Below, in pieces: positions 43,209 through 53,980 of a stretch of DNA of 64,000 bases. Each line of letters starts with the position of its first letter. Positions within the stretch are counted from its first letter, which is position 1. A model generated the notes under the pieces. The model worked only from the letters and a program-made list of their open reading frames with translations. It searched no databases and had not been told where the DNA came from. The position numbers and the translations under genes were made by a program. Origin of the DNA: Bacteroidota bacterium (GTDB taxonomy: Bacteria; Bacteroidota; Ignavibacteria; Ignavibacteriales; Melioribacteraceae); NCBI GenBank assembly GCA_018818065.1, contig JAHISV010000008.1:1-64000 (forward strand), in the 5' to 3' direction.

Positions 43209-45011
43209 TTAGTTACCTTTGCCGGCATTAGCAATAAATTGCTTTTCTGCATTTACACGTTTATTATTTAGATATGCTACTATAACATCTCTGGCAATTG
43301 GCGCAGCATGAGTACTACCAAAGCCAACATTTTCAACTAAGACAGCGATAGCAATTTCCGGTTTTTCAAAAGGGGCAAAACCAACAAATACGGCATGATT
43401 GTCACCATGCGGGTTCTGGCTCGTTCCAGTTTTACCGGCAATTGCAATTTTTGCGTTACGAATATTTGTAGCTGATCCATTACCGTTAACAACTTTATAC
43501 ATGCCCAGTTTAACAATATCAAATGTTTTCTCAGATACATTTACTTTTACATCATCAAAATCAAATGCAGAAAACTCTCTGTCTTCGCTACGAATATAGC
43601 CCTTAACAAGGTGAGGTACTTTTGTTTTTCCATTGTTTGCAACTAATGCTGCATATTTGGCAAGTTGTGCAACAGAAACTCCTAATTCGCCTTGACCAAT
43701 TCCTAGACTAATGGTCCAGCCTTTAGCCCATTTACCTTTACCGACTACCCTGTTGTAATAATCCGAATCTGGTACTAATCCAGAAGCTTGCTCAGGAATA
43801 TCAATACCTGGCTTAGATCCAAAACCAAATTGCCTTGCATAATCAGCCCAGGTATCAAGGTCCATTTTTAAAATAATGTTGTAGAAATATGAATTGCACG
43901 ACTTCTCGATAGCTTCAACTGCTGATATAGTTCCATGTGTATGCATACATCCAAAAAATCTGTCCCCATACTGTATTCCACCAGTGCATCTTATAGTTGT
44001 CTCAGGTGTGACAATTCCCGTCTCCAATGCTGCAATCAGGTTCATCACTTTAAAAGTTGACCCAGGAGAGTTAATGGACATAGTGGCTCGATTATAAAGT
44101 GGTTTACTCTCATCTTCTATGTATTCCTGCAAAACCTTACTTGAAGTAACTGCGTCAAAGTCTGCCAGGTTGAACGAAGGCGAACTAACGAAGGCCAATA
44201 TTTCGCCTGTCGAAGGTTCAATTGCTACAAGTGCGCCCCTTTTACCCATGAAAGCGTCTTCGGCTATTTTTTGAATTTGTTTATCAATAGTGAGAACAAT
44301 GTCATTTCCCTTTTGGGGTATTTTATCATCCTTGCCTTCGTTGTACCTTCCGATAGGCTTCTGTTTAGAATCAATGAGATATAGTCTATATCCTTTCTCG
44401 CCACACAAGTAATTCTCATACTGTTTCTCAAGTCCGGTATAGCCTACAAAATCACCTTGCGAATATTTTTCCCTGTTTCTATCTAGTTGCTCCATTGAAA
44501 TTTCTTTCACATAACCAAGCATGTGTGAGGCATTAATACCAAAAGAATAATCACGCTGAAGTTCAACCGCGTAGCTAACTCCGGGTAAATTCTCTGAATT
44601 TTCTTCATACCAGGACACAAAATTAAAATCGACATCTTTTTTTACTCTTAGAGGCGAATAGATTGATTGATGTTTGTTTTCCTTTAAAACCTGATCAACA
44701 AATCCAGAACCAGAGTTGATGACGCTTTCTATCATACTTGTTCTAGACTTATTATATGTTGCTGGAGTTATTCGAAAAGTGAAAGTGGGTTTGTTGCTAA
44801 TGGCTACCTTAAAGTATCTATCATAAAAAATACCTCTGGGGGCATCAATTATTTCTTTTTTAACACTATTCTCATTAGATTTTTTTTCGAAGGATTGGTT
44901 TTCCAAGATCTGCATCTGAAACAGACTAATAACGACTGAGCCAATAAAACTAATGAGAATAAAAAAAATGATTCTTCTTCTTACTTGAGTCCCAAATGTA
45001 TTAAAACTCAT
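43209..45011 (-). CDS. mrdA: Penicillin-binding protein 2 (elongation transpeptidase)
   Basis: 600 residues. One N-terminal membrane helix (about 12-32), a dimerisation domain, then the transpeptidase with SPGSTFK (active-site Ser), SCN and AGKTGTS. GYVKEISMEQL and GYTGLEKQYE are typical PBP2 pieces. Class B enzyme that crosslinks wall made by RodA. It overlaps mreD by 4 nt (ATGA). Confidence 0.96.
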   Translation of the reverse strand: MSFNTFGTQVRRRIIFFILISFIGSVVISLFQMQILENQSFEKKSNENSVKKEIIDAPRGIFYDRYFKVAISNKPTFTFRITPATYNKSRTSMIESVINSGSGFVDQVLKENKHQSIYSPLRVKKDVDFNFVSWYEENSENLPGVSYAVELQRDYSFGINASHMLGYVKEISMEQLDRNREKYSQGDFVGYTGLEKQYENYLCGEKGYRLYLIDSKQKPIGRYNEGKDDKIPQKGNDIVLTIDKQIQKIAEDAFMGKRGALVAIEPSTGEILAFVSSPSFNLADFDAVTSSKVLQEYIEDESKPLYNRATMSINSPGSTFKVMNLIAALETGIVTPETTIRCTGGIQYGDRFFGCMHTHGTISAVEAIEKSCNSYFYNIILKMDLDTWADYARQFGFGSKPGIDIPEQASGLVPDSDYYNRVVGKGKWAKGWTISLGIGQGELGVSVAQLAKYAALVANNGKTKVPHLVKGYIRSEDREFSAFDFDDVKVNVSEKTFDIVKLGMYKVVNGNGSATNIRNAKIAIAGKTGTSQNPHGDNHAVFVGFAPFEKPEIAIAVLVENVGFGSTHAAPIARDVIVAYLNNKRVNAEKQFIANAGKGN

Positions 45012-45502
45012 GTTAAACCCTTTCTCTTCTTGAAGAGTAAGAATGGAGTAGCTATAGCGGCAGTATATAATCCGGGCAATAAACCTGTATTAAAGAATAA
45101 AGTTATGAAATTCATATTGACTTCCGTGGGAAGAATGACGCCATGGATAAATGAATCAAGTACACCCGCCAATAATACTATAAATACGAACCAATATTGC
45201 TCAGTATATACTTCTAATTTATTTTCGTTATAAATATATCCAACAACAAATCCAGTTAAAGTTTTGGAAAACATATACCCGCCGACAAGTCCACCTGAAA
45301 AAAGATCGAAAAATAAGCCCATAAGACAACCAGCAACGGTTCCATAGATTTGACCATTAAGAAGAGTTTGATAAACAAGAAAGATTAAAATTAAATCAGG
45401 AACAGCATCTTTAACACTTAAGAAAGGTACAAGAGAAAGCTGCAAAATAGCAAGCAGAAGAAAATACAAAAGTGTCTTCAATATTGAATTTCTGTTCAGC
45501 AT
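45008..45502 (-). CDS. mreD: Rod-shape protein MreD
   Basis: 164 residues with about 5 membrane helices and the PDLILIFLVYQTLLNGQIYG and GCLMGLFFDLFSGG segments typical of MreD. Its sequence is poorly conserved in general, so position between mreC and mrdA strengthens the call. It overlaps mreC by 1 nt and mrdA by 4 nt. Confidence 0.92.
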   Translation of the reverse strand: MLNRNSILKTLLYFLLLAILQLSLVPFLSVKDAVPDLILIFLVYQTLLNGQIYGTVAGCLMGLFFDLFSGGLVGGYMFSKTLTGFVVGYIYNENKLEVYTEQYWFVFIVLLAGVLDSFIHGVILPTEVNMNFITLFFNTGLLPGLYTAAIATPFLLFKKRKGLT

Positions 45503-46332
45503 TATCGCCTCAACAAATTTAGTTCCAGGGAGTCGATCTGCTTACTTTGTTTAAACTGTATAACAAAAACGTTTCTAAGGGCTTCCAAATCTACATATGG
45601 TTCTACTTCTAAAGTTGTAAGAACCCCAGAAATGTCAGTAACAGTGCCAGATATAACGCCAACCGGAATAGAAGGAGGAAAGATAGTACTAAAATCTGAA
45701 GTCATCATTCTGTCACCAATACCGATATTATAGGTAGTCGGAATATTTTCAATAATTAATTTTTCACCATTAAATTTAAGAACGCCATCCACATTCGAAC
45801 GTTGATTCACGACCGCAATTTTAAGTGCAATATTTTTTAGGGTACGAATTAATGAAAAATTTTCGGAAGACTCTATTACTATTCCAGCCAGTCCTTTTTC
45901 TGTTACTACCGGCATGCCAACATTAATACTGTCTTCCGTACCAAGATTTATTACATAGGTCCCTTGAATATCTGAGACAAATTTCGATATAACTTTTGCC
46001 GGAATCAAATTGTGCAATGCTTCTTTTTTGAAACCAAGCATTTCCTTTAAGGCAAAATTCTCAAGTCCATACTCACGAAGTTTGTTAACCTGCAACATTA
46101 GCTCAGCATTGATTTTTCTTTGTTTAAGCAATTCTTGATCATCAATAAAAAAATCTCCAACCCAGTCAACGGCAGAGTTGAACACTGCAAATGTAGCGAA
46201 TGATATTTTTCTTAAATTTTTAACTTCAGCTGAATCATTAGCTGATAAAATGGCAAGGGAAATTATTAGAAGACATATAAGAATAATGTATTCTTTGAAA
46301 GAGAAAAAAAACCGTCTGAAATAATTGATCAT
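45502..46332 (-). CDS. mreC: Rod-shape protein MreC
   Basis: 276 residues. One N-terminal helix (about 13-30), a coiled coil (about 65-95), then the beta-domains with GMPVVTEKGLAGIV, NQRSNVDGVLK, GDRMMTSDFSTIFPPSIPVG. It links MreB to the wall synthases in the periplasm. It starts directly after the mreB stop. Confidence 0.95.
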   Translation of the reverse strand: MINYFRRFFFSFKEYIILICLLIISLAILSANDSAEVKNLRKISFATFAVFNSAVDWVGDFFIDDQELLKQRKINAELMLQVNKLREYGLENFALKEMLGFKKEALHNLIPAKVISKFVSDIQGTYVINLGTEDSINVGMPVVTEKGLAGIVIESSENFSLIRTLKNIALKIAVVNQRSNVDGVLKFNGEKLIIENIPTTYNIGIGDRMMTSDFSTIFPPSIPVGVISGTVTDISGVLTTLEVEPYVDLEALRNVFVIQFKQSKQIDSLELNLLRR

Positions 46333-47358
46333 TTAGTATGTTCTTTTACGAATAAATACCTTTGAATACTTGTTTATGTTATCAATGCACATACCAGCAC
46401 CACGTACAACAGCTGTTAACGGATCATCAGCAACATGAACCGGCAAATTAGTTTCCATTCTTATTCTTTCGTCAAGCCCTTTTAATAGTGCACCACCGCC
46501 GGCAAGAATTACACCACGATCAAGAATGTCAGCTGACAACTCAGGAGGTGTTCTTTCAAGTGTTTGTTTTACAGCTTCAACAATTTGAATAATTGCTTCA
46601 TTTAAAGCTTCACGTATCTCTACTGAACTAACTTCAGCAGTCTTAGGAATACCGCCAACAAGATCTCTGCCTTTTACTTGAATAGTGATTTCCTCTTTTA
46701 GAGGTACAGCTGATCCAACTTCACACTTAATTGATTCGGCAGTTCTTTCACCAATAAGCAGATTGTAATTCTTTTTGAAGAATTGCATTATTGCGTTGTT
46801 CATTTCATCACCCGCGACGCGTATGGACTGTTCATTCACAATCCCAGAAAGAGCTATCACTGCAATTTCTGTTGTACCCCCACCAATATCAATTATCATG
46901 TTTCCAACGGGTGCTTCAACATCAAGTCCAATGCCGATTGCTGCTGCCATAGGTTCGGCAATGAGGTGTACTTCTTTAGCACCGGCATGTTCAGTACTAT
47001 CACGAACCGCTCTTTTTTCAACTTCAGTTACGCCGCTTGGCACAGCCACAATAATCCTGCTGCTTGTAAATGCATTCGGTGTTACCTGTTTAACAAAGGC
47101 ACGTATCATACCTTCGGCAATTTCAAAATCTGCAATTACACCGTCGCGCATTGGACGAGAAACCCGTATTTCTCTATGCTCGCGCCCCTGCATTTCTTTT
47201 GCTTCATTACCCAATGCAATAATCTTTTTGGTAGTTCTATCAAAGGCAACAATTGAAGGTTCATTTAATACAATACCCTTACCCTTGATATGAATTAAAG
47301 TATTTGCAGTTCCAAGATCGATTGCAATATCAGTTGAGAAAAAGTCAAAAATTCCCAT
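46333..47358 (-). CDS. mreB: Rod-shape actin homologue MreB
   Basis: 341 residues, standard. Phosphate loop 1 is DLGTANTLI (about 13-21), phosphate 2 IDIGGGTTEIAVI (about 159-171) and the adenosine motif GVILAGGGALLKGL. Cytoplasmic filament guiding the elongation machinery. It lies 8 nt after purH, so transcription likely runs through from the purine genes. Confidence 0.98.
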   Translation of the reverse strand: MGIFDFFSTDIAIDLGTANTLIHIKGKGIVLNEPSIVAFDRTTKKIIALGNEAKEMQGREHREIRVSRPMRDGVIADFEIAEGMIRAFVKQVTPNAFTSSRIIVAVPSGVTEVEKRAVRDSTEHAGAKEVHLIAEPMAAAIGIGLDVEAPVGNMIIDIGGGTTEIAVIALSGIVNEQSIRVAGDEMNNAIMQFFKKNYNLLIGERTAESIKCEVGSAVPLKEEITIQVKGRDLVGGIPKTAEVSSVEIREALNEAIIQIVEAVKQTLERTPPELSADILDRGVILAGGGALLKGLDERIRMETNLPVHVADDPLTAVVRGAGMCIDNINKYSKVFIRKRTY

Positions 47359-47366
47359 TGAACTCC

Positions 47367-48887
47367 TCAGTGTTTAAAATTTCGTGTACCGGTAAAAACC
47401 ATGGCCAATTTATGTGCATTTGCTGCTTCAATTACTTCTTCATCTCTAACGGAACCGCCCGGTTGTATGATGGCCGTAATTCCATTTTTGGCAATCTCAA
47501 TTACTCCATCGGGAAAAGGGAAAAAAGCATCCGAGGCTGCAACTGCACCGGTTAGATCGTGCCCCTGTTCCTTTGCCTTGCTGGCTGCAATTCTGGCAGA
47601 ATCAATTCTTGACATTTGTCCGGCTCCCACTCCAATTGTCTTTTCATCCTTAATATACACAATTGCATTGGACTTAGTATGCTTACATATTACCCAGGCG
47701 AATTTAAGATCATTTAATTCACTCTGTGTATAGTCTCTTTCCGTAACAGTTTTCAGTTCTAGTTCTGCCAGGTTAGAATTATCCCTTGACTGAGCAATTG
47801 TTCCGCCTGGAATATTTCGATACTGTAAATCACTTAAAGATGGTTGATAATTTATTTTTACAATTCTTCTGTTTTTCTTTTTCTTTAAAATCTCCAGTAC
47901 ATCGTCACTGAACTCAGGAGCACAAATTATTTCAAGGAAAATTTCATTCAACTTCTCGGCGGTCATTGCATCAATAGGAGTATTGAAGGCAACAATCCCA
48001 CCAAAGGCGGACACAGGATCGCATGACAAAGCCTTTTCATATGCCTCAAGAACTGTGCTGCCTTTAGCCGCACCACAGGGGTTAGTATGTTTGATTATAG
48101 CACAAGAATTCGGTTCTAAATCCAAGATTAGTTCAACAGCGGCAGAAAAATCAATAATGTTATTGTATGATAATTCTTTCCCATGCAAAACCTCGAAGTT
48201 CTTATAAAAATCTCCGTACAGATAAGCTTTTTGATGGGGATTCTCACCATATCTCAATTCGCCCTGTAGACTGTGATTTATTCTGATAGCGCTCTGCGGC
48301 TGGTTGAACTCTTTTTCGAAATAATTAGCAATAAGTGTATCATAGTAAGCAGTATGAGCAAACGCTTCGCTGGCTAGTGATTCTCTTGTCTGAGAAGTTA
48401 CATCACCCTGTTCAAGTTCACTTAAAAAGTTATTGTACTGATTAGGATTTGTAAGAATTGAAACATATTTGTAATTCTTTGCAGCCGCTCTTATTAAACT
48501 TGGGCCACCAATATCAATATTTTCTATTTTGGTATTCAGATCAATATCATCACGATTTACAACTTTGGGGAATGGATACAGATTGACACACACAACATCT
48601 ATTGCTTTAATATTATTTGCAATGGCTTCCTTAATATCGGAGTCGTTATCACGTCGCATCAAAATCCCACCAAAGATCTGTGGTTGTAATGTTTTTACAC
48701 GACCAGAAAATATTTCAGGAAAAGAAGTGTAATCTTCTATTTTAATACACCCGATATTATTTTCAATTAATAGCTTTGCAGAATTACCGGTTGCCAAAAT
48801 TTCAAAACCTTTTGCTTTAAGACCTTTGGCAAATTCAACAATCCCTTCTTTGTCCGAAACGCTTATTAACGCATATTTATTCATCAC
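47367..48887 (-). CDS. purH: Bifunctional AICAR transformylase / IMP cyclohydrolase
   Basis: 506 residues. N-terminal MGS-like IMP cyclohydrolase domain (ALISVSDKEGIVEFAKGL, SGRVKTLQPQIFGGIL, NIDIGGPSLIRAAAKN) and C-terminal transformylase with IKHTNPCGAA and DAFFPFPDGVIEIA. Last two steps to IMP. ATG at 48887 is followed by a second Met; either may be used. It follows purN by 9 nt. Confidence 0.97.
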   Translation of the reverse strand: MMNKYALISVSDKEGIVEFAKGLKAKGFEILATGNSAKLLIENNIGCIKIEDYTSFPEIFSGRVKTLQPQIFGGILMRRDNDSDIKEAIANNIKAIDVVCVNLYPFPKVVNRDDIDLNTKIENIDIGGPSLIRAAAKNYKYVSILTNPNQYNNFLSELEQGDVTSQTRESLASEAFAHTAYYDTLIANYFEKEFNQPQSAIRINHSLQGELRYGENPHQKAYLYGDFYKNFEVLHGKELSYNNIIDFSAAVELILDLEPNSCAIIKHTNPCGAAKGSTVLEAYEKALSCDPVSAFGGIVAFNTPIDAMTAEKLNEIFLEIICAPEFSDDVLEILKKKKNRRIVKINYQPSLSDLQYRNIPGGTIAQSRDNSNLAELELKTVTERDYTQSELNDLKFAWVICKHTKSNAIVYIKDEKTIGVGAGQMSRIDSARIAASKAKEQGHDLTGAVAASDAFFPFPDGVIEIAKNGITAIIQPGGSVRDEEVIEAANAHKLAMVFTGTRNFKH

Positions 48888-48896
48888 ATTGTCCCT

Positions 48897-49514
48897 TTAA
48901 TTCGCAATGCGAACTCTATTCTTATTAATAGAAATTTTACCATCAGCAAACCAATCAATTACCCTGGGAAGTAGTTTGTGTTCAATTTTTAATACCCGTT
49001 CCGCAATCTCATCAGCTGAAACACAATTAGCAATATCAACTGACTCCTGAGCTATAATTAATCCATCATCATATACTTTATTTACAAAGTGAACCGTTGC
49101 ACCAGAAACCATAGCCGAGGAATTAAGAACTGCTTGATGAACCTTAATCCCATACATTCCTTTGCCTCCAAATGATGGCAATAAAGCAGGGTGAATGTTA
49201 ATGATTTTGTTTTCATAGAATTCAACAAAATCATCAGGAATTTTTTTTAAGAATCCAGCCAACACAATAAGATCAATATTTTCCTTTACAAAAATCCTGG
49301 ATAATTCATCATACGTGAAGAAGCCTTCTTGCCGGGAGTCAGATACGAGGTAGGCAGAAATGTTATTATTCCGGGCTATTTCAAATGCTCCGCAATCCTT
49401 ATTATTACTAACAACGCCAGAAATAACCACTTTCTTGTTGGAAGAATTGATCGCATTCAATATTGCTTGTAAATTTGATCCACGGCCTGATGCAAAAATA
49501 ACTATTTTCAGCAT
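48897..49514 (-). CDS. purN: Phosphoribosylglycinamide formyltransferase
   Basis: 205 residues. FASGRGSNLQAIL binds the phosphate; NIHPALLPSFGGKGMYG carries the catalytic Asn-His, and DDGLIIAQESVDI the Asp. It adds the first formyl group in purine synthesis, using formyl-tetrahydrofolate. Followed by purH. Confidence 0.96.
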   Translation of the reverse strand: MLKIVIFASGRGSNLQAILNAINSSNKKVVISGVVSNNKDCGAFEIARNNNISAYLVSDSRQEGFFTYDELSRIFVKENIDLIVLAGFLKKIPDDFVEFYENKIINIHPALLPSFGGKGMYGIKVHQAVLNSSAMVSGATVHFVNKVYDDGLIIAQESVDIANCVSADEIAERVLKIEHKLLPRVIDWFADGKISINKNRVRIAN

Positions 49515-49580
49515 ACTTTCTTAGTTTTGATGTGCGAATTTATCCAATAATAGCCTAAAAATCAACGAAATTAGCCCGTT

Positions 49581-51101
49581 TTACTCCACTTTCAGCTTAT
49601 TTTTTTGTTTTTTATAATTTTTCAGCATATTTGTAAACCTAAATACTTCACCATTAGTTAATCCATAATCCGAATAATAGTCTAGTTCGTCAAAATCCGC
49701 AGCAAATTGATAAGCCAACTCCATTTCTCCTTCCTCAAAATAGGCTTGCGAAAGAAGCCATTTTGAATACATTTTGTCTTTCTTGTCAATTTCTTTGATC
49801 CGGAGAATATCTGATAAAACTGGTATTGCTCTCTTGTAATCACCAGTTTGAATAAGAGCTTCACTCAATATGGCATCGACTTTTATTCTAAGTTTGTTTG
49901 TAAGTTTTCTTCTGCTCATTTTTTTTGATTGCTCCAGAATTAACCCATACTCCCCTGCTACCAACGAATTTCTCAATTTCCAAACAATTAAATCGTCTTT
50001 TGTAAATGCATTTACAAGGTAACCATCTGCTAATTCCATAGCGTATTTGTCTTCTGCCAGTTCTTCGTTACCTAGTTTAGTTTCTAACAGATTCTTTTTA
50101 TAATTCTCCTCATCACCAAGAGCAAAGTAGCAGATGGACATTCTCAGGCTCGACAATCCATTAAAATTTATATCGAGAGTACTTTTTATAAATGACTTGT
50201 AATAATCCAAAGCCACCTGGAAATTATTCTTAGCAAAATAAATTTCAGCAATATGAAAATAGCAAAATGCTTTTGTTTGCTGAAAATGCACTTCCTTTAC
50301 AGAAAGAATTCTTTCCAGATCAATTAAGGCGTCATCCAATCTCCTGCTCCTAATTCTTGCCTGAGAAGCTTGATAACGAAAGATAATATTTTGAGGATAT
50401 TTACTTGTCAACCTGTTGAAAAGAATGAGCGCGGAGTCATGCTCAGCAACATATTCCGAGTAGACAATTCCTAAATGAAAGTCCAATTCCGGAAAGTAAT
50501 CACCGCTGCATAATTTTGCTCTCTTCAATTTCTCAAGGGCTAAAACATAATCAGTCTCTAAACCGGTCATGTTCAATATCCATCTAAGATACCCGGGGAC
50601 ATAAGAGAGAGAATAGTTGTAAATAGCCGACCCGAGTAAAGCATCAGTATTACATGGATCAATATCAAGAACATCCTTAAAATATGAATTGGAACGACGA
50701 GCGGGCCAAAAGGCTTCAGTTGGCTCGTAATTATAAGCAAGTGCGGTGGCTTCGTCCTGATTCAACTTAGCCATGAGTAATAGTAGCTCTAGATTCTCAT
50801 CATCATCATCCATCAAAGGTTCAAGTCTGTCCATGGAATGTTTTGCATATTTTCTAAAAATCTTATATTGTCCCTGATCCCTGCTTCCAAGATACTTCCA
50901 TAAGGAAAGTCTCGATAACTGGTAGAAAGGTTCCGGCGATTGGGGATAAAAAGAAAGAGCAGATTCATAAATCTGCTCAGCTTTCTTCAAATTAAATTTA
51001 TATGATTCTTCGCGCCCCTTGTTTAATAGGGAGTTAAGTTTTTCCTGACCAAATATTATAGAGCAGGAAAACAAAAACAGTATAATAATATTAGCTTTCA
51101 A
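49581..51101 (-). CDS. Exported tetratricopeptide-repeat protein
   Basis: 506 residues. Signal peptide 1-18 (IIFGQ). The rest is helical with multiple TPR-like repeats, e.g. KAEQIYESALSFYPQSPEPFY, FHIAEIYFAKNNFQVALDYY and SKWLLSQAYFEEGEMELAYQFA. It presumably acts as a scaffold in the periplasm or at the envelope. It lies between pyrG (7-nt gap) and purN (66 nt), an odd place for such a protein. Partner unknown. Confidence 0.85.
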   Translation of the reverse strand: MKANIIILFLFSCSIIFGQEKLNSLLNKGREESYKFNLKKAEQIYESALSFYPQSPEPFYQLSRLSLWKYLGSRDQGQYKIFRKYAKHSMDRLEPLMDDDDENLELLLLMAKLNQDEATALAYNYEPTEAFWPARRSNSYFKDVLDIDPCNTDALLGSAIYNYSLSYVPGYLRWILNMTGLETDYVLALEKLKRAKLCSGDYFPELDFHLGIVYSEYVAEHDSALILFNRLTSKYPQNIIFRYQASQARIRSRRLDDALIDLERILSVKEVHFQQTKAFCYFHIAEIYFAKNNFQVALDYYKSFIKSTLDINFNGLSSLRMSICYFALGDEENYKKNLLETKLGNEELAEDKYAMELADGYLVNAFTKDDLIVWKLRNSLVAGEYGLILEQSKKMSRRKLTNKLRIKVDAILSEALIQTGDYKRAIPVLSDILRIKEIDKKDKMYSKWLLSQAYFEEGEMELAYQFAADFDELDYYSDYGLTNGEVFRFTNMLKNYKKQKNKLKVE

Positions 51102-51108
51102 CCTATAC

Positions 51109-52731
<1,623 letters not shown>

Positions 52732-52805
52732 TCAACCTGTTTCACTTTTTAAAACATCATTTTTAGCTCAAAAAGAGCCTTTTAAAAATATTTATGCAAT
52801 AAAAA

Positions 52806-52822
52806 AGGGGCTAGTAGCCCCT
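52806..52822 (-). terminator. Terminator of lepB
   Basis: AGGGGC-TAGTA-GCCCCT hairpin, followed on the minus strand by TTTTTTATT. It lies 34 nt after the lepB stop and separates lepB from pyrG. Confidence 0.88.
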
Positions 52823-52855
52823 CAGATTTTAGAAATCTTATTTATAAATTCAATT

Positions 52856-53770
52856 CTAATTGACAAGTTTCGCAATTCTATCAAGTCTAACCGACCCCAA
52901 TAATTTAAAAATATCAAAGATAGGAATTTCCGAATTCCATGACCAATAAATGATTAAAGGTGAACCTACAATGTTATCGCGAGGTACAAAACCCCAGAAT
53001 CTGCTATCCAAACTATCGTCTCTATTATCACCCATCATAAAATAATAATCTTGCTTCACGGTATATTCCGTTGTTTCGACTCCATTTATTAAAATCTTTC
53101 CATTGGAGATATCCACTACCTTCTCACCATGCTCTCTGTCAATAAATGTTCTCCATTTCTGCATATTATCAAGAGTAAGATGAATGACGTCCCCTTCTTT
53201 TGGAATAACTAATGGTCCGTAATTGTCTGAGTTCCACCCGCTTCCTTTAGGGAAAATATTTGAATCCACCATACCTTTAGGGGTAATGCGTTCACTGCGA
53301 TATTGAATTCTAGGTGGAATTTTATATTCTTCCCCATTGATAAAAACAACTTTATTGTTTACCTCTAAGGTATCGCCAGGTTCAGCAAGGCATCTTTTAA
53401 CATAAAATGTAATATCGGGGTGTTCAATTTCTTCACGATAACCTGGGAATTTAAAAACAACAATGTCATCTTTTGCTGGTTCCTTAAAAGAAGGAAGCCT
53501 GAAAAATGGTAGTTCAATATTTGTATATGGAACAAAACGCGGAGTTGAAGGCCCATAAATGAACTTATTGATAAAAAGGAAATCACCTGGTAGAATAGTT
53601 GTTTCCATAGAACCGGTCGGTACCCTTGATGCCTCTACAACAGTTGATATGATTATCCAAACAACCAGCAGCATTTGTGCAAGTTCTTTTGCATGCTGAA
53701 GAATAGTCTTTTTCTCTTTTCCATAGGTCTTCTTTAAAGGATTACCCGCATTTTCAATTTTCTTTTTCAT
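52856..53770 (-). CDS. lepB: Signal peptidase I
   Basis: 304 residues. One membrane helix (about 32-47), then box B with catalytic Ser in PTGSMETTI, box D with Lys in FYVKRCLAEPGD, and box E GDNRDDSLDSRFWGFV. An insertion of about 60 residues between boxes D and E (GSGWNSDNYGPLVIP, IDREHGEKVV) is common in this phylum. It removes signal peptides outside the inner membrane. Confidence 0.95.
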   Translation of the reverse strand: MKKKIENAGNPLKKTYGKEKKTILQHAKELAQMLLVVWIIISTVVEASRVPTGSMETTILPGDFLFINKFIYGPSTPRFVPYTNIELPFFRLPSFKEPAKDDIVVFKFPGYREEIEHPDITFYVKRCLAEPGDTLEVNNKVVFINGEEYKIPPRIQYRSERITPKGMVDSNIFPKGSGWNSDNYGPLVIPKEGDVIHLTLDNMQKWRTFIDREHGEKVVDISNGKILINGVETTEYTVKQDYYFMMGDNRDDSLDSRFWGFVPRDNIVGSPLIIYWSWNSEIPIFDIFKLLGSVRLDRIAKLVN

Positions 53771-53925
53771 TAAAATTCCTAAAATATTTGCTGGTCCTTA
53801 AACAACCCTAACAAAGATATTGTTCTTAAAAATTATGTGCAAAAATATCATTTTTTTGTCTCAAACGAAATTAGAATCTCAACAATATAGTTTTATGTTA
53901 AAATATTTCTGTAAAATTATTAAAA

Positions 53926-53956
53926 AAGGCGAATTTGCATAATGCAAATCCGCCTT
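53926..53956 (-). terminator. Terminator of citrate synthase
   Basis: AAGGCGAATTTGCA and TGCAAATCCGCCTT pair over 14 bp with one mismatch and a 3-nt loop (TAA). On the minus strand it ends in TTTTTTAAT. It lies 25 nt after the stop. Confidence 0.9.
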
Positions 53957-53980
53957 ATAAATGTTAACATGTTGCATTAT

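Noticed and set aside
46775..47293. Long antisense frames over mreB
   Set aside because: They are shadows of a highly conserved gene; translated products are low-complexity and lack start signals.
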